8,591 nt of DNA from Bryobacterales bacterium (GTDB lineage Bacteria; Acidobacteriota; Terriglobia; Bryobacterales; Bryobacteraceae): NCBI GenBank assembly GCA_016880505.1, contig JAEHDI010000243.1:1-8591 (forward strand), in the 5' to 3' direction. Position numbers and translations under genes: made by a program. This document shows, one piece after another, positions 6,836 to 8,591 of this stretch (position 1 is its first letter; each line of letters opens with the position of its first letter). The notes beneath the pieces are model-generated. The model saw nothing but the letters and a program-made list of their open reading frames with translations, was not told the DNA's origin and did not search any database.

Positions 6836-7702
6836 TCAGGAGGGGCGGCGCACAGCGGGCGTGACGAACGTCTTCGACATGTGGTCGTGCCAGGTGAGGC
6901 GCTCTTCGTCGACGATCGCCCAGAGAAGTCCGGCGCCGGCCGGCAGCAGGCTCAGGCATCCGGCCGCGAGACGATTCAGCCGGTCGCGCCTGGCCGGCGG
7001 CCGCCCGTCAAAGTCGAGCAACTGGAGACCCGCCCAGCGGGTTCCGGGGCTGATTCCAGCCCATCGGAAGGACGCATACTTGTAGAAAAGCAGCAGCAGG
7101 GCGAAGGCCAGGCCGTAGATAATGTACGCTGCGCGGCCGGCAACCAGCCCTCCCGTATGGTACGCGAAGACCGACAGCATGAGGACGAAGCCGGCGAGGA
7201 CCACGAACACGTCGAGGGCCGCGGCCGAGATTCTCTGCCCCAGGGGCGCTACGCGGGCGTCGCAATAAATTGACGATTCGACGGACGTGCGCCGGGCGCT
7301 CGGCGCCGGCGGCGCGGGCGGGAGGAACTCCAGGCTTCGCTGCGCCTGGCTGGGCGGACGCGCCGGCGGACGCTTCGGCGCTTCCGTCCGCGGCGCGCGG
7401 GCGGCGGCCGGCAGCGGCGGGTTCGCAGGGCGTGGCGCCTGCCTCGCTCCGGGGGCATGCGAATCGAACGGGATCACGCGCGGTCCAGCGGGTGCTGCGT
7501 CGGCGAACAGCGCCTGCTGATGGGGGACGGCGCGCCGAACCGGAGGTGGAGGAGCTTGCAGCGGGCCGGGCGGCGCGGGTCTGGGGGCCGGCACGGCGGC
7601 GAAGCGTTGCGGCTCGGGAACTCCGGGCACGATGCGGCGGCCACAGCGGCGGCAGCGGTGCTCGTCCTCCGTGTTCGACGCTCCACAGTACCGGCAGTTC
7701 AT
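6836..7702 (-). CDS. Zinc-ribbon, proline-rich linker and RDD-domain membrane protein
   Basis: This 288-residue protein has three parts. Residues 3-20 carry two CxxC pairs (Cys3, Cys6, Cys17, Cys20), a small zinc ribbon. Residues 27-135 are a low-complexity Pro/Ala/Arg linker with no predicted fold. Residues about 150-285 form an RDD domain with Arg157 and Asp164, hydrophobic segments near 161-182, 188-208 and 245-264, then the typical SPGTRWAGLQLLDFDGRP and LTWHDHMSKT motifs. RDD proteins are inner-membrane proteins of mostly unknown role; some have been linked to transport. The ribbon and linker are predicted to lie in the cytoplasm. The start at 7702 keeps the ribbon complete, but no good ribosome site is seen. 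It is followed by pgi after 41 bases and faces lptD divergently. The exact function cannot be stated. Confidence 0.85.
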   Translation of the reverse strand: MNCRYCGASNTEDEHRCRRCGRRIVPGVPEPQRFAAVPAPRPAPPGPLQAPPPPVRRAVPHQQALFADAAPAGPRVIPFDSHAPGARQAPRPANPPLPAAARAPRTEAPKRPPARPPSQAQRSLEFLPPAPPAPSARRTSVESSIYCDARVAPLGQRISAAALDVFVVLAGFVLMLSVFAYHTGGLVAGRAAYIIYGLAFALLLLFYKYASFRWAGISPGTRWAGLQLLDFDGRPPARRDRLNRLAAGCLSLLPAGAGLLWAIVDEERLTWHDHMSKTFVTPAVRRPS

Positions 7703-7866
7703 CCGGGAATCCGGGTCCGGGCGGCGGCTTGCGGGGACTTCTTGCTGCGTGTTACGGTTTTCGATTGATCCCTCTCTTTACATCGCGCCGCGTGTGCCCT
7801 TCTCATGTAAGTAACATAATTGACGGACTTTGTCACGAAATTTCGAATATTTTTCCGCATCTTGGC
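7703..7866. promoter_or_regulatory. Divergent AT-rich region between the RDD gene and lptD
   Basis: The right part of this region (about 7800-7880) is clearly more AT-rich than its surroundings and should hold promoters for the RDD-pgi unit and lptD. TTGACG (7820-7825), 17 bases, then TCGAAT (7843-7848) is a possible sigma-70-like plus-strand promoter. A dyad ATGTAAGTAACAT (7805-7817, one mismatched pair) and a perfect 10-bp palindrome CGAAATTTCG (7836-7845) could be operator sites. No convincing minus-strand promoter was found. If the TTGACG is a -35 box, translation of lptD cannot start at the TTG within it. Confidence 0.35.
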
Positions 7867-8591
7867 CTGTTTTTTTTTATTTCGGCCCTGTGGTGCGCCG
7901 CCCAGACGCCTCCGCCCGCGCGCAACGAAGTGCTGGTCCGGGCCGTCACCCAGACAGCCGAGGGGCACGTCTACCGGCTGCGCGGCGCCGCCCAACTGGA
8001 GACCACGGAAGTGCAGCTCTGGGCCGACGAGATCGACTATGACGAAGATACCGGTCAGGCCGAGGCCCGGGGAAACGTCCACTTCAAGCAGCTCCAGCAC
8101 GGGGAGGAACTTTGGGCGGACAGGGTCGAATACGACCTCAAGGAGGAGACCGGCAAATTCTACAACGTGCGCGGAACGTCGCCGCCGAAGATCGACCCGC
8201 GCCCCGGCCTTCTGACCACCTCGAGTCCGTTCTATTTCCAGGGAGACTGGGCGGAGCGGCTGAAGGACAAATACGTTCTCCATCACGGAATGATCACGAA
8301 CTGCCGCCTGCCGAAGCCGTGGTGGACGCTCCGTGGGCCGAAGTTCGACATCGTTCCGAACGACCGCGCGCTGGCCCACAACTCCGTTTTCCGTCTCCGA
8401 GGCGTGCCGCTGTTTTACTTTCCGATGTTCTACAAGTCGCTCGAACCGCGTCCCCGCAAGAGCGGCTTGCTGACGCCGAACATCGGCAACAGCTCGCGGC
8501 GCGGGAAGATGTTCGGGGTCGGCTACTTTTGGGCCATCAACCGCAGCTATGACACAACCTATCGGGTGCAGGACTTCACGGCGCGCGGCGT
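7792..8591 (+). CDS. lptD: LptD (OstA/Imp), outer-membrane LPS-assembly protein, N-terminal part (start uncertain, runs off right edge)
   Basis: LptD is the outer-membrane barrel that, with LptE, inserts LPS into the outer leaflet. The visible part has an export-signal core (LGLFFFISALWCAAQ), an OstA/LptA-like periplasmic domain (repeats such as WADEIDYDEDTGQAEARG and WADRVEYDL), and the start of the LptD region with FRLRGVPLFYFPMFYKSL and RKSGLLTPNIG. The start is not settled. In the mature frame the nearest conventional codons are GTG 7792 (used here) and GTG 7930, which would lose the signal peptide; the frame has no stop far upstream and no ribosome site. A neighbouring frame from TTG 7820 gives TKFRIFFRILACFFL, a better signal-peptide beginning, and would join the mature frame if the nine-T run at 7870-7878 had one more T. 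The family call is firm; the first 40 or so codons are not. Confidence 0.85.
   Translation, partial: MCPSHVSNIIDGLCHEISNIFPHLGLFFFISALWCAAQTPPPARNEVLVRAVTQTAEGHVYRLRGAAQLETTEVQLWADEIDYDEDTGQAEARGNVHFKQLQHGEELWADRVEYDLKEETGKFYNVRGTSPPKIDPRPGLLTTSSPFYFQGDWAERLKDKYVLHHGMITNCRLPKPWWTLRGPKFDIVPNDRALAHNSVFRLRGVPLFYFPMFYKSLEPRPRKSGLLTPNIGNSSRRGKMFGVGYFWAINRSYDTTYRVQDFTARG
7870..7878 (+). repeat. Nine-T homopolymer within the lptD signal-peptide region
   Basis: Nine consecutive T occur where the lptD signal peptide is encoded, in an otherwise GC-rich gene. The reading frame on its left with the better signal-peptide character (from TTG 7820) and the mature lptD frame on its right are offset by one base. 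Adding a single T would fuse them. This may be a sequencing or assembly error, polymerase or ribosome slippage, or a phase-variable tract. Confidence 0.6.

Noticed and set aside
7699..8379. Minus-strand 226-codon frame opposite the lptD start
   Set aside because: It overlaps lptD coding sequence antisense, has no ribosome site or motif, and crosses the divergent promoter region.
1..8591. CRISPR arrays, tRNA or rRNA genes, insertion sequences, phage or toxin-antitoxin modules
   Set aside because: No regularly spaced repeats, cloverleaf-type sequence, transposase motifs or terminal inverted repeats were seen by eye; a covariance-model and IS search would be needed to be certain.

Overview
The window is GC-rich bacterial DNA with tightly packed genes. 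The N-terminal part of an LptD-type LPS transporter at the right edge points to a diderm (Gram-negative) organism. A bifunctional acyl-CoA synthetase/GNAT protein, [NiFe]-hydrogenase maturation genes, a small hydrophobic protein and a zinc-ribbon RDD protein would fit Acidobacteriota (Solibacter/Bryobacter-like). That taxonomic guess is inference from gene style; there is no rRNA or other marker here.

Left block (1-4140, all minus strand, transcribed right to left): a possible 22-codon leader ORF overlaps by ATGA the start of a 910-residue fusion of an ADP-forming acyl-CoA synthetase with a C-terminal GNAT acetyltransferase. It is followed by a hydrogenase maturation endopeptidase, hypA and hypB (hypB runs off the left edge). 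Gaps are 59, 34 and 29 bases, so the block may be one transcription unit. The first gap holds a perfect 8-bp GC-rich stem-loop without a U tract. The hyp genes insert Ni into a [NiFe]-hydrogenase large subunit and the peptidase then trims that subunit. Its structural genes are not in view and probably lie beyond position 1.

Middle (4141-5428): a divergent intergenic region with two 13-bp direct repeats 53 bp apart, then a FabG-like short-chain dehydrogenase on the plus strand. Next is a GTG-started 62-residue membrane peptide, with a candidate intrinsic terminator lying inside the 3' end of the convergent pgi gene.

Right block (5400-7702, minus strand): a zinc-ribbon/proline-rich/RDD membrane protein followed 41 bases later by pgi (glucose-6-phosphate isomerase), probably co-transcribed. 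Divergent from this pair, an AT-rich patch leads into lptD on the plus strand, which runs off the right edge. The lptD start is a puzzle. The mature frame has no good nearby start, and a run of nine T separates it from an overlapping frame that encodes a convincing signal-peptide beginning.

No RNA genes, CRISPR arrays, insertion sequences or phage genes were seen. The most notable points are the fusion enzyme that keeps its synthetase histidines and sits ahead of hydrogenase maturation genes, its ATGA-coupled leader ORF, and the T9 tract at the lptD start.
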